From Chryseobacterium taiwanense (GTDB taxonomy: Bacteria > Bacteroidota > Bacteroidia > Flavobacteriales > Weeksellaceae), in the NCBI RefSeq assembly GCF_000813825.1, contig NZ_JWTA01000018.1, forward strand, positions 1 to 64,000: a stretch of 64,000 nucleotides of DNA, in the 5' to 3' direction. Positions 55,504 through 63,765 of the stretch are shown here, in pieces; the stretch's first letter is position 1, and each line of letters opens with the position of its first letter. The notes beneath the pieces are model-generated. The model was given only the letters and a program-made list of their open reading frames with translations. It did no database searches and was not told where the DNA came from. The position numbers and the translations under genes were made by a program.

Positions 55504-56193
55504 TTATTTTATTTCAGTAGAATCTGAGAACACTTTAAAACCAAATATCTGTAAAGAATTTGGACGCTTGATTTTAATTTTTGATACATCTAACACTCCA
55601 AATTGTTTATGGGTTTGAGTTTCATTTCTCGTTTTATCCAGCTCTCTCCCTAAAAGTAAATCATCAGCACTGATGTAAGATGTTTTCTTTCGGTTTGCAA
55701 TTTGAGGTTTTACAGGAGCTATTTCCGGTTTTTCAGTCAAAACTGTAGGAAGTTCTTCTATGATATTTTCTTTCTCTGCGACTGCTACATTTTTAGACTG
55801 TTCTATTTTTTCAGGTAACTTCTCTGAAGAATTATTCGATTGAGCACTATTTTTATCTGATCTAGGATAAATTGAATTTTCTCTTGTATTTTCATTTAAA
55901 ACTACAGGTTCATCTTGTTCTACTGCAGATTTCACAGTATTTTCTGATGTATTTTGAGTAATCTTTACCTTTTCGGATTGGGATTTCTGATCAGCATTAT
56001 AATACAAGAAAGTTCCTAAAGAAATTAGAAGAACAATCACTGCAGCATATTTCCACCCCTGAAAAGATGGTTTTAATACGATTCCAGGCTTTTCTTCCAA
56101 CTTTCCCTCCAATCTATCCCAAAGATCAGAAGAGGGCTTTATTTCAAGCTCTTCGTAGCCGGATTTTAATTTATTGAGCGTATTGTTTTTCAT
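55504..56193 (-). CDS. Anti-sigma-factor-like single-pass membrane protein
   Basis: This 229-aa protein has a short cytosolic N-terminus (LKSGYEELEIKPSSDLWDRLEGKLEEKP), one membrane helix (AAVIVLLISLGTFLYY, residues ~49-65) and a polar periplasmic part rich in N, S, E and K. The layout, together with the 23-base overlap with the ECF sigma gene upstream, fits an anti-sigma factor. No zinc-binding HxxxCxxC motif of ZAS-type anti-sigmas is present. No family is recognised with certainty. Confidence 0.7.
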   Translation of the reverse strand: MKNNTLNKLKSGYEELEIKPSSDLWDRLEGKLEEKPGIVLKPSFQGWKYAAVIVLLISLGTFLYYNADQKSQSEKVKITQNTSENTVKSAVEQDEPVVLNENTRENSIYPRSDKNSAQSNNSSEKLPEKIEQSKNVAVAEKENIIEELPTVLTEKPEIAPVKPQIANRKKTSYISADDLLLGRELDKTRNETQTHKQFGVLDVSKIKIKRPNSLQIFGFKVFSDSTEIK

Positions 56194-56713
56194 CTTTCTT
56201 TTGTTTTAAAAAATCTGCAATCCATTTCTTAGATTTACTCAACTGGCTTTTGCTAGTTCCCTCAGAAATATTAAGAATTTCTGCAATTTCGTGATGCTTT
56301 TTTTCTTCAAAAACGTACAGGTTGAAAATCAGTCTGTATCCGTCCGGCATTTTAGAAAAGATTTCATCCATATTGATTTCATCTACTTCTTCCCAGTCTT
56401 CATCAATCGTTCCCAATTCATTTATTTCAACATCTGTATACAGTATATTTTTACTTTTCCTGATGAAGTTTATCGAATTATTAACTACAATTTTCCTCAG
56501 CCAAAACGGAAAACTTTTCCATTCTCTGCATTCATCAATCTTTGAAAAACAGATAAAAAAAGAATTCATTAAAATATCTTCCGCATCATGAAGGTTATTG
56601 ACATAAGAATTTGAAATAGCCAGCATTTTTGCCGAAAACATGTCGTAAAGAGCTTTATGCCCTCTCCGATCCTGCTTTTTTGCCAGTTTGAAATTCTCTT
56701 CTAAATTCTTCAT
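56171..56713 (-). CDS. ECF-type RNA polymerase sigma factor
   Basis: This 180-aa protein has sigma region 2 (residues ~20-85: NLHDAEDILMNSFFICFSKID and FPFWLRKIVVNNSINFIRK) and region 4 (~115-165: KMPDGYRLIFNLYVFEEKKHHEIAEILNISEGTSKSQLSKSKKW split as usual by an HTH). It overlaps the anti-sigma-like gene by 23 bases, so the two products are likely made together. The signal and regulon are unknown; the surface-protein gene downstream is a candidate member. Confidence 0.93.
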   Translation of the reverse strand: MKNLEENFKLAKKQDRRGHKALYDMFSAKMLAISNSYVNNLHDAEDILMNSFFICFSKIDECREWKSFPFWLRKIVVNNSINFIRKSKNILYTDVEINELGTIDEDWEEVDEINMDEIFSKMPDGYRLIFNLYVFEEKKHHEIAEILNISEGTSKSQLSKSKKWIADFLKQKKDEKQYAQ

Positions 56714-56828
56714 GTATCTGTTTCTATCTATAAGACAATAGATCTTTTAAATGGTTGCCTGTAAAAACAAAAAAATTGCACTTTTTTGAGGAGTGCAATT
56801 TAATATATTAATTATCAATACTATAATC

Positions 56829-58211
56829 TTAATGCTTTACATCAGCAATCTCTTCTGGATTGTGCTTGTGTCTGAATAAGATTGCAAATAAAACTGCAAG
56901 TATTAAAGCATAAGCTGCGAAAGTAAGCCAAATATTCTGCCAGTCTTTTACCATGACAACTGATGATAAAGTTCCGTCCGGATTCACAACAGAATTAAAG
57001 CTTTTTTTCAGAATTTCTAAAAAGGTAGGATTATCCGGTGTTGTTTCAAGATACGTTGATAAGGACGAAGCTGTAGTAAATTTATGTGTAAAAAATTTAT
57101 CTATCGCCCAACCTGCTGCATAACTTCCGAAAACTGCTCCAAAACCGTTGGTCATCATCATGAAAAGACCCTGAGCAGAAGAACGAATCTTTTTATCAGT
57201 CGTCGTTTCTACGAAAAGTGACCCTGAAATATTGAAAAAATCAAAAGCCATTCCGTAAACCACACATGAAAGAATGATTAGTCCTAACCCAAATCCTTCC
57301 GGAATTCCGTAAGCGAAAAATCCAAATCTCAACACCCAAGCTAACATCGACATCAACATTACTTTTTTAATTCCGAACTTCTTCAAAAAGAAAGGAATTG
57401 CCAAGATAAATAACGTCTCAGAAACCTGAGAAATAGACATGATAATTGTAGATCTTTGTACTACAAAAGAATCTGCATATTTAGGAAAATGTTCAAATTC
57501 ACTCAAGAAAACATCTCCATAAGCATTGGTCAACTGTAAAGCAGCTCCCAATAACATAGAAAATAAGAAGAATAATGCTGTTTTATAATCTTTAAACAAT
57601 TTGAACGCATTAAGTCCTAATTGTTCTGATAATGGAGCATCTTTATCAATTAACTTTTGAGGAGGACATTTTGGTAATGTTAAAGCATAAATTCCTAAAA
57701 TAATGGCAACACCTCCTGCAATATAAAACTGCCCTTCTGTAGCTTTATTTCCTGTAAGATTGGTAATCCACATTGCTACGATAAATCCAATAGTTCCCCA
57801 AACACGGATTGGCGGGAAATCTTTTACAACATCTAAAGAACTGTTCTTTAAAACTGTATAAGAAATGGAATTAGCTAAGGCAATTGTCGGCATGTAGAAA
57901 CACATCGCCACCAACATTACAGAAAAGAAGGAATTAGGATCTGCCGAATGTGGCAAAATGAAAAGTACAATCCCGTAAAGAATATGTAAAACCGAAAAAA
58001 TTCTTTCTGCATTTACCCAACGATCGGCAATAATTCCGGTAATGGTCGGCATAAAAATGGAAGCAATCCCCATGGTTCCGAAAACAGCACCAAACTGTGC
58101 TCCGTCCCAATGTTTTGTACCAAACCAAAAGTTAGCCATTGTAATCAGCCAAGCTCCCCAAACGAAGAACTGTAGAAAGCTGAGAATGGTTAGACGTAAT
58201 TTTAAATTCAT
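56829..58211 (-). CDS. Nucleoside permease (NHS family MFS)
   Basis: This 460-aa protein with twelve membrane segments has the family start LTILSFLQFFVWGAWLITMANF and GIASIFMPTITGIIADRW in the loop after helix 2, as in NupG/XapB-like nucleoside:H+ symporters. It lies 22 bp after the bifunctional nuclease gene; uptake of nucleosides beside a nuclease gene is suggestive but the nuclease is thought to be cytosolic. Substrate range unknown. Confidence 0.93.
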   Translation of the reverse strand: MNLKLRLTILSFLQFFVWGAWLITMANFWFGTKHWDGAQFGAVFGTMGIASIFMPTITGIIADRWVNAERIFSVLHILYGIVLFILPHSADPNSFFSVMLVAMCFYMPTIALANSISYTVLKNSSLDVVKDFPPIRVWGTIGFIVAMWITNLTGNKATEGQFYIAGGVAIILGIYALTLPKCPPQKLIDKDAPLSEQLGLNAFKLFKDYKTALFFLFSMLLGAALQLTNAYGDVFLSEFEHFPKYADSFVVQRSTIIMSISQVSETLFILAIPFFLKKFGIKKVMLMSMLAWVLRFGFFAYGIPEGFGLGLIILSCVVYGMAFDFFNISGSLFVETTTDKKIRSSAQGLFMMMTNGFGAVFGSYAAGWAIDKFFTHKFTTASSLSTYLETTPDNPTFLEILKKSFNSVVNPDGTLSSVVMVKDWQNIWLTFAAYALILAVLFAILFRHKHNPEEIADVKH

Positions 58212-58233
58212 AAGTCAGTATAAAATATCTCTT

Positions 58234-58833
58234 TTAATCAATCTTCTTTTTTCTCCTCTTAATTTCTTCCTGAATCTCCAAAGCGGTATCATAATCTTCT
58301 TCTTTTACCGCTTCTTCCAGTAATTTTTGAAGCTCTTCCATAGAAACAGATTTCAAATTATCTTCTGTAGAAACCGTTTCTGAAAACGATTGCTCTTCTT
58401 TCGCTACTTCTTCCAGTTCAAGAAGAATTCCTGCTTCATTCAGCACCTGCTGAGTCGTAAAAATAGGGGCATCAAATCTTACTGCCATTGCCACAGCATC
58501 AGAAGTTCTTGCATCAAGAATTAATTCTTCGTCTGTCGCTTTATTTTTAAAGTTAATATTGGAGAAGAAAACTCCGTCTACAATCTGATAAATAATCACA
58601 GAGATCATTTCATAATTGGCAGAAACTATAAATTTTGTGAATAAATCATGCGTAAGAGGACGAGGTGGATGAATGTCTTTCTCCAGACCAAGAGAAATGG
58701 ATTGTGCCTCGAAATTTCCTATAACAACAGGTAATTTTATATGTGTTTCTTCATGTTCCAATAACAATGCGTACGCTCCTGATTGGGTCTGGCTGTACGA
58801 TATTCCGCGAATAATTAGCTGTTTATAATCCAT
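58234..58833 (-). CDS. Bifunctional nuclease domain protein with C-terminal UVR motif
   Basis: This 199-aa protein has a BFN (DUF151) domain at residues ~1-135: ISYSQTQSGAYALLLEHEE, LPVVIGNFEAQSISLGLE and DARTSDAVAMAVRFDAPIF. A UVR-type helical motif follows near the C-terminus (MEELQKLLEEAVKEEDYDTA). Domain order is the one common in Bacteroidota. BFN proteins have been described as RNase/DNase in plants; the bacterial role is not clear. A -7 element lies so close to the ATG that the message may be leaderless. Confidence 0.92.
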   Translation of the reverse strand: MDYKQLIIRGISYSQTQSGAYALLLEHEETHIKLPVVIGNFEAQSISLGLEKDIHPPRPLTHDLFTKFIVSANYEMISVIIYQIVDGVFFSNINFKNKATDEELILDARTSDAVAMAVRFDAPIFTTQQVLNEAGILLELEEVAKEEQSFSETVSTEDNLKSVSMEELQKLLEEAVKEEDYDTALEIQEEIKRRKKKID

Positions 58834-58838
58834 AACTA

Positions 58839-58846
58839 CAAATATA
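58839..58846 (-). promoter_or_regulatory. -7 element of the bifunctional nuclease gene
   Basis: On the minus strand TATATTTG ends only five bases before the ATG, so transcription should start at or next to the start codon. Confidence 0.55.
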
Positions 58847-58882
58847 GACTAATTTTCCATAGTTTTTTTTACTTTTTAGACA

Positions 58883-58917
58883 AAAATAAAAGCCCGGAAG
58901 CCGAGCTTTTATTTGTA
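58883..58917 (-). terminator. Terminator of the etfB-etfA operon
   Basis: AATAAAAGC/CCGG pairs with CCG/AGCTTTTATT around an AAG loop; on the minus strand it is followed by T residues. Confidence 0.7.
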
Positions 58918-58991
58918 TTTTGAAGGGTTGTAAATCGTGAATAATTCACTTCGCTAATTCAAATTATGAAGTGTAAAACTCACTATTTATT

Positions 58992-59939
58992 TTATCCTTT
59001 TATTGCTTTAATTTTCTCTGTTAATGCAGGAATAATCTGGAAAGCATCACCTACTACACCGTAGTCAGCTGATTTGAAGAATGGAGCTTCTGCATCACTG
59101 TTGATTACTACGATTGTTTTAGAAGAGTTAACTCCAGCCAAGTGCTGAATAGCTCCAGAGATACCAACAGCAATGTAAAGATTTGGAGAAATTGCTTTAC
59201 CAGTCTGTCCTACGTGTTCTGTGTGAGGTCTCCAACCAATGTCAGAAACCGGCTTAGAACAAGCTGTAGCAGCTCCTAAAACGTTTGCCAATTCTTCGAT
59301 CATTCCCCAGTTTTCAGGACCTTTCAATCCTCTACCTGCAGAAACTACGATTTCAGCTTCTTTTAAGTCTAATTTTCCTGAGCTTTGCTCGTGAGAAATC
59401 ACTTTAGTATCTTCATTAGCTACCGAAAGATTTTTCACTTCTTCTGAACCAGAAACGGCATTTTCTTTAACTCCAAAAGCGTTTTGAGAAACTGTAATAA
59501 TTACTGCTGCTCCTTCAGCTTTTGCATGCATGAAACCTTTTCCTGAGAAAGATCTTCTTTTCACCTGAAACGGAGAAAGACTTTCCGGAGCTGCAATTGC
59601 ATTAGTAATTAAAGAATGTCCGTTCATGATTGCCAACATTGGAGCGATAGAAGAAGCATCTGTTGTGTGAGGGAAAACGATAATATTCCCGTTTGCTACT
59701 TCACTTACAGCCTGTGCATAAGCTTTAGCCGAAAAACTTTTCAGCCCTTCATCTTTGATGTTGATTACATTCGATGCTCCATATTTGTATAATAAATCTG
59801 AAGAATCTGTTGGGTTTACAGAGATCGCTGTAACTGTTTCACCAGCCTGATCTGCGATAGCTTTAGCATAAGAAACTGCTTCAAAAGCTGCTTTTTTGTA
59901 AACTCCGTTTATATTTTCTGCGTATACGAATACTGCCAT
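58992..59939 (-). CDS. etfA: Electron transfer flavoprotein subunit alpha
   Basis: This 315-aa protein is the FAD-carrying subunit. The C-terminal FAD site reads SAGRGLKGPENW, the loop DIGWRPHTEHVGQTGKAI, and GISGAIQHLAGVNSSKTIVVINSDAEAPFF. It takes electrons from acyl-CoA dehydrogenases and passes them to the quinone pool through ETF:quinone oxidoreductase. It is the second gene after etfB, with a spacer made of two ATTAAAAGATT repeats. Confidence 0.97.
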   Translation of the reverse strand: MAVFVYAENINGVYKKAAFEAVSYAKAIADQAGETVTAISVNPTDSSDLLYKYGASNVINIKDEGLKSFSAKAYAQAVSEVANGNIIVFPHTTDASSIAPMLAIMNGHSLITNAIAAPESLSPFQVKRRSFSGKGFMHAKAEGAAVIITVSQNAFGVKENAVSGSEEVKNLSVANEDTKVISHEQSSGKLDLKEAEIVVSAGRGLKGPENWGMIEELANVLGAATACSKPVSDIGWRPHTEHVGQTGKAISPNLYIAVGISGAIQHLAGVNSSKTIVVINSDAEAPFFKSADYGVVGDAFQIIPALTEKIKAIKG

Positions 59940-59942
59940 TTT

Positions 59943-59985
59943 GTTTAAATTTAAAAATTAAAAGATTTAATGATTAAAAGATTAG
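59943..59985. repeat. ATTAAAAGATT units between etfB and etfA
   Basis: AAATTAAAAGATTTAATGAT followed by TAAAAGATTAG repeats the 11-mer ATTAAAAGATT twice, the same unit as in the atpD-atpC spacer. Confidence 0.6.
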
Positions 59986-60728
59986 ATCACTTTCGCTTCT
60001 TCGTGAAGTAATCTTACCAATTCATCCAAATTATCAGGAGAAACCAATTTTACAGCAGCTCTTGGCGGAACACTGTCATAAGAAACTCCCTGAACTTTCA
60101 CTTCAGAAGAAGTCGGTTCAACCACCTGCAAAGGTTTTGTTCTTGCAGACATAATTCCTCTCATGTTTGGAATAATCAAATCTTTTTCATCTACTAATCC
60201 TTTCTGACCAGCAATTACAGCAGGTAATTTTACAGAAATAGTTTCTTTTCCGCCTTCAATTTCTCTTACAGCAGTAGCTTCGCTTCCATTTACATCAAGA
60301 CCTACAGATGCATTTACGAAAGGCTGGTTTAATAATTGAGCAACCATTCCAGGAACGGAACCTCCGTTATAATCGATTGATTCTTTACCACAAAGGATTA
60401 AATCATACCCACCATTTTGAGCAACTGCAGCAATTTCTTTTGCTGTAGAATAGCTGTCTTTTGGATCTAAATTTACTCTTACCGCATCGTTTGCTCCGAT
60501 TGCCAAAGCTTTTCTTACTACAGGTTCTGTAGCAGCATCACCTACGTTAATTACTGTTACAGTAGCTCCTTGAGATTCCTGAAGTTTAACCGCTTTTGTT
60601 AACGCAAATTCATCTAATGGATTAATTACCCACTGAATTCCGTTTTTGTCGAAAGCAGATTTATCTGCCGTGAAGTTAATTTTGGAAGTAGTATCCGGAA
60701 CACTACTAATACAAACTAATATTTTCAT
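59982..60728 (-). CDS. etfB: Electron transfer flavoprotein subunit beta
   Basis: This 248-aa protein is the AMP-binding subunit, with KILVCISSVPDTTSKINF at the N-terminus, WVINPLDEFALTKAVKL, DLILCGKESIDYNGG and PAVIAGQKGLVDEKDL. It pairs with EtfA as the electron shuttle for fatty acid and amino acid oxidation. It is the first gene of the operon. An 18-bp perfect palindrome lies ~100 bp upstream (60827-60844), a candidate regulatory site. Confidence 0.97.
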   Translation of the reverse strand: MKILVCISSVPDTTSKINFTADKSAFDKNGIQWVINPLDEFALTKAVKLQESQGATVTVINVGDAATEPVVRKALAIGANDAVRVNLDPKDSYSTAKEIAAVAQNGGYDLILCGKESIDYNGGSVPGMVAQLLNQPFVNASVGLDVNGSEATAVREIEGGKETISVKLPAVIAGQKGLVDEKDLIIPNMRGIMSARTKPLQVVEPTSSEVKVQGVSYDSVPPRAAVKLVSPDNLDELVRLLHEEAKVI

Positions 60729-60826
60729 GTGTACTATTTTATTGTTTCTCTTTTTGTATAAAAAATTAGGGAATTTTATACCGAGATTTTGTTTGAATTA
60801 ATTTTTGCTAATATAAATAAAATATA

Positions 60827-60844
60827 TATTATGCATGCATAATA
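60827..60844. promoter_or_regulatory. 18-bp perfect palindrome TATTATGCATGCATAATA
   Basis: The site lies in the ~150-bp gap between the end of the SDR gene (60879) and the etfB start (60728). The length, symmetry and position upstream of etfB are those of a TetR- or MarR-type operator, but no such regulator gene is in the window. Confidence 0.5.
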
Positions 60845-60878
60845 CTTATTATTTTACTATTCAGCGCATTAGATGTAC

Positions 60879-61586
60879 TTATTTACCTGGCTGAGAAGCC
60901 CTAAACTCAATCTTACTAGGCAAAACTCTCGGATTCATTTTCAAAATATCCAAAACCAAATTCCCCATATCTTCCGGCTGAATCTTCCAAGCATCTTTTT
61001 CTGAAGGAATGTTTCCGTTAAAATGAGTTGCTACAGATCCGGGCATAATCACCGTAGATTTAATATTATATTTTCTTAAATCAATCATTGCAGCCTGTGT
61101 AAATCCTACCACACCAAATTTTGAGGCATTATAGCCCGTTCCATTCTCAAAGAAATTGGCTCCTGCCAAGCTTGAAATGGTAATATAGTATCCTTCTGAC
61201 TTTTTCAACTCTTCCACAGAAGCTTTTAACGTATAGAAAACACCTGTTAAATTCGTTTCAATCATATTATTCCATTCCTCAGCAGAAAGTTCATCTACGG
61301 GTTTAAAAATCCCTAAACCAGCATTTGCAATCACGAAATCCAATCTTCCGAATTTTTCTTTGATAGAGTTTACGGCTTCATTTTCACTTTCAAGACTTCT
61401 TACATCGGAAACGATTCCTAAAACATTCTGAGAATATTGCTTTAAATCGTGCTCAGCTTTTTCCACATCATCCCTTTTTCTTCCTGAAAATGCCACCGAA
61501 ACACCATTTTCAAGTAAAATCTTAGCAATCCCGAAACCTATTCCTTTTGTTCCCCCTGTTATATAAGCTACTTTATTTTCTATCAT
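60879..61586 (-). CDS. Short-chain dehydrogenase/reductase
   Basis: This 235-aa Rossmann oxidoreductase has the nucleotide motif TGGTKGIG (residues 10-17), NAG at 88-90, the catalytic S139, Y152 and K156 (YNASK) and the PGSVATHF loop. Arg at SGRKRD after the second strand suggests preference for NADP(H). It resembles 3-ketoacyl-ACP-reductase-like SDRs; the true substrate is unknown. It is monocistronic, upstream of the etf operon. Confidence 0.95.
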   Translation of the reverse strand: MIENKVAYITGGTKGIGFGIAKILLENGVSVAFSGRKRDDVEKAEHDLKQYSQNVLGIVSDVRSLESENEAVNSIKEKFGRLDFVIANAGLGIFKPVDELSAEEWNNMIETNLTGVFYTLKASVEELKKSEGYYITISSLAGANFFENGTGYNASKFGVVGFTQAAMIDLRKYNIKSTVIMPGSVATHFNGNIPSEKDAWKIQPEDMGNLVLDILKMNPRVLPSKIEFRASQPGK

Positions 61587-61801
61587 ATTTTATAATTTTA
61601 AGTTCTTAAAAATAACAAAAACGCCCCAAATGGAGCGCTTTAAATAGGTAAGATTTATCATCTTATTTTTTTATTTCTTGATAAATTTCTCAGTTGAAAT
61701 TCCGTTTTCTGTTTAAATTCCTTAAAGCATAGGCTGTAAAATTATTCAGATACAATAATCGATCAAAGTAAATTAAATAAACATTGATAAATCAAAAAAA
61801 A

Positions 61802-63181
61802 TTATTTCGAATAATTCTCAAAAAACAAAGGAATACTTTCAATTCCTTTATAGAAATTGAATAACCCGTAATGTTCATTTGGAGAGTGAATCGCGTCAGA
61901 ATCTAATCCAAATCCCATTAAGACAGATTTAGCGCCTAAAACTTGCTCAAACATCGCTGTAATAGGAATACTTCCACCACCTCTGTATGGAAGAACTTCT
62001 TTTCCGAATGAAGATTCCATGGCTTGTTTTGCTGCTAAGAATTCTTTTGTATCAGTTGGTAATACGTAAGGCATACCTCCATGATGCGGGGTAATCTTAA
62101 CTTTCACGTTATCCGGAGCGATTTTTTCAAAATATTTTGTGAATTTTTCAGTAATCTCTTCAGGAGTCTGATACGGAACTAAACGCATTGAAATTTTAGC
62201 CGAAGCTTTAGAAGGAATTACGGTTTTAGCTCCTTCTCCTGTATAACCACCCCAGATTCCATTACAGTCTAAAGTTGGGCGGATAGAGGTTCTTTCAAGC
62301 GTTGTATAGCCTTTTTCACCTTCTACTCCATTTAATCCGATAGATTGTTTGAATTCTTCAGGATTGTCTTTCAATTTATTCATATCTGCTCTATCAGCTT
62401 CAGAAACCGTTTCTACATTATCATAGAATCCGTCAATAGTAATATGACCATCTTCATCGATTAATTTAGCAATCATTCTTGAAAGCACGTGAATAGGGTT
62501 TGGAACCGCTCCTCCGTAAAGTCCTGAATGTAAATCTCTGTTTGGCCCTTCAATTTCTACTTCTACATAGCTCAATCCTCTCAATCCTGTTGTAACCGTT
62601 GGTTGTTCGTTGCTGTAAATATGAGTATCAGAAATTAAGATACAGTCGCAAGATAATTTCTCTTTATTTTCATTAACGAAATCCCCTAAGCTCACAGAAC
62701 CTACTTCTTCCTCTCCTTCTAAAATAAATTTAACATTACAAGGAAGTGTATTGGTTTTCATCATTGCTTCAAACGCCTTCAAATGCATGAAAAACTGACC
62801 TTTATCATCGGCAGAACCTCTTGCAAAAATAGCACCTTCCGGATGAAGTGGAGTTTTCTCGATATACGGTTCAAAAGGTGGTTTTGTCCATAATTCTAGT
62901 GGATCAGCTGGTTGAACATCATAATGTCCATACACCAAAACCGTTGGTAAATTTTCATTCAGGAATTTTTCACCAAAAACTATAGGATATCCTTTCGTCT
63001 GGCAAACTTCTACATTATCTGCTCCTGCATTTTTAAGGTGTGTTGCCACTACATCTGCACATTTCAAAACGTCATCTTTATACGCCGGATCTGCAGAAAT
63101 AGAAGGAATTCTCAATAACTCAAATAATTCATCTACGAAACGTTGTTTATTTTCGTTGATGTAATTTAATGTCTCTTGCAT
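61802..63181 (-). CDS. M20-family dipeptidase
   Basis: This 459-aa metallopeptidase has the first zinc motif VYGHYDVQP, SADDKGQFFMH, the general base in EGEEEVGS, the dimerisation-domain DLHSGLYGGAVPNP and the last metal ligand region with SDAIHSPNEHYG. It fits cytosolic dipeptidases of the ArgE/DapE/CPG2 group that hydrolyse a broad range of dipeptides. The start is ATG at 63181. Two weak hairpins (GCG-rich stretch at ~61620-61645) lie downstream. The gap 61587-61801 otherwise shows nothing. Confidence 0.94.
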   Translation of the reverse strand: MQETLNYINENKQRFVDELFELLRIPSISADPAYKDDVLKCADVVATHLKNAGADNVEVCQTKGYPIVFGEKFLNENLPTVLVYGHYDVQPADPLELWTKPPFEPYIEKTPLHPEGAIFARGSADDKGQFFMHLKAFEAMMKTNTLPCNVKFILEGEEEVGSVSLGDFVNENKEKLSCDCILISDTHIYSNEQPTVTTGLRGLSYVEVEIEGPNRDLHSGLYGGAVPNPIHVLSRMIAKLIDEDGHITIDGFYDNVETVSEADRADMNKLKDNPEEFKQSIGLNGVEGEKGYTTLERTSIRPTLDCNGIWGGYTGEGAKTVIPSKASAKISMRLVPYQTPEEITEKFTKYFEKIAPDNVKVKITPHHGGMPYVLPTDTKEFLAAKQAMESSFGKEVLPYRGGGSIPITAMFEQVLGAKSVLMGFGLDSDAIHSPNEHYGLFNFYKGIESIPLFFENYSK

Positions 63182-63348
63182 TGTAAAATAATATTTTGTT
63201 AAAAGTAAAAAATTTGCCCCGCAGCGACAAACAAAAACATATAATTTTCCTCATGTGCATTATACACTGAGAGTTAATTATTTATCATTTTTAATTCACA
63301 AAAAATGTCCCACATTTCTGCGAGACATTCTTTATATTGTACTACTAA

Positions 63349-63627
63349 TTAGTGTTCAGCTTTAGGAGCGTGAGCTTCTTCTGTTTTTGCAGGAGCAGCA
63401 GCACTGTCAGTTTTTGGAGCTTCTGTCCCATGTTTTTCAGCAGTCGCTTCTTCTGTGTGAGTTGCAGCAGCTTCATGACCATGACCGTGACCTTCTCCTT
63501 GTGGATCATCTGAATATCTTTCAACTCCTTCTTCAAGTTTCAAAGTATTCTTGTTTCCACCTGCCTGAATTTTTTTACAGCTTACAGCAACAGTTGCAAT
63601 GGCTAAACATATAACTAATTTTTTCAT
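63349..63627 (-). CDS. His/Ala/Glu-rich lipoprotein
   Basis: This 92-aa protein has a lipoprotein signal (KLVICLAIATVAVSC, lipobox VAVSC). The mature part is low-complexity: GHGHGHEAAATHTEEATAEKHG, then ends KTEEAHAPKAEH. It has no other cysteine. A metal-binding or spacer role is possible. It has its own weak terminator (around 63300-63335). Confidence 0.7.
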   Translation of the reverse strand: MKKLVICLAIATVAVSCKKIQAGGNKNTLKLEEGVERYSDDPQGEGHGHGHEAAATHTEEATAEKHGTEAPKTDSAAAPAKTEEAHAPKAEH

Positions 63628-63765
63628 ATGTAAGATTTATTTTTTTAAAGTCATATGAAATCGCATTATTTTGGTCTCTTATAACCCTATTTAAAAGCAA
63701 GCGATTTCCTACTCAAATTTTTAATTGCCCAAAATTAAGAAATCCTACATTTTTCGGCAACATTT

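Noticed and set aside
63345..63614. Alternative frames across the His-rich lipoprotein gene on both strands
   Set aside because: Low-complexity DNA leaves several frames open; only the frame with the lipoprotein signal (VAVSC) is plausible.
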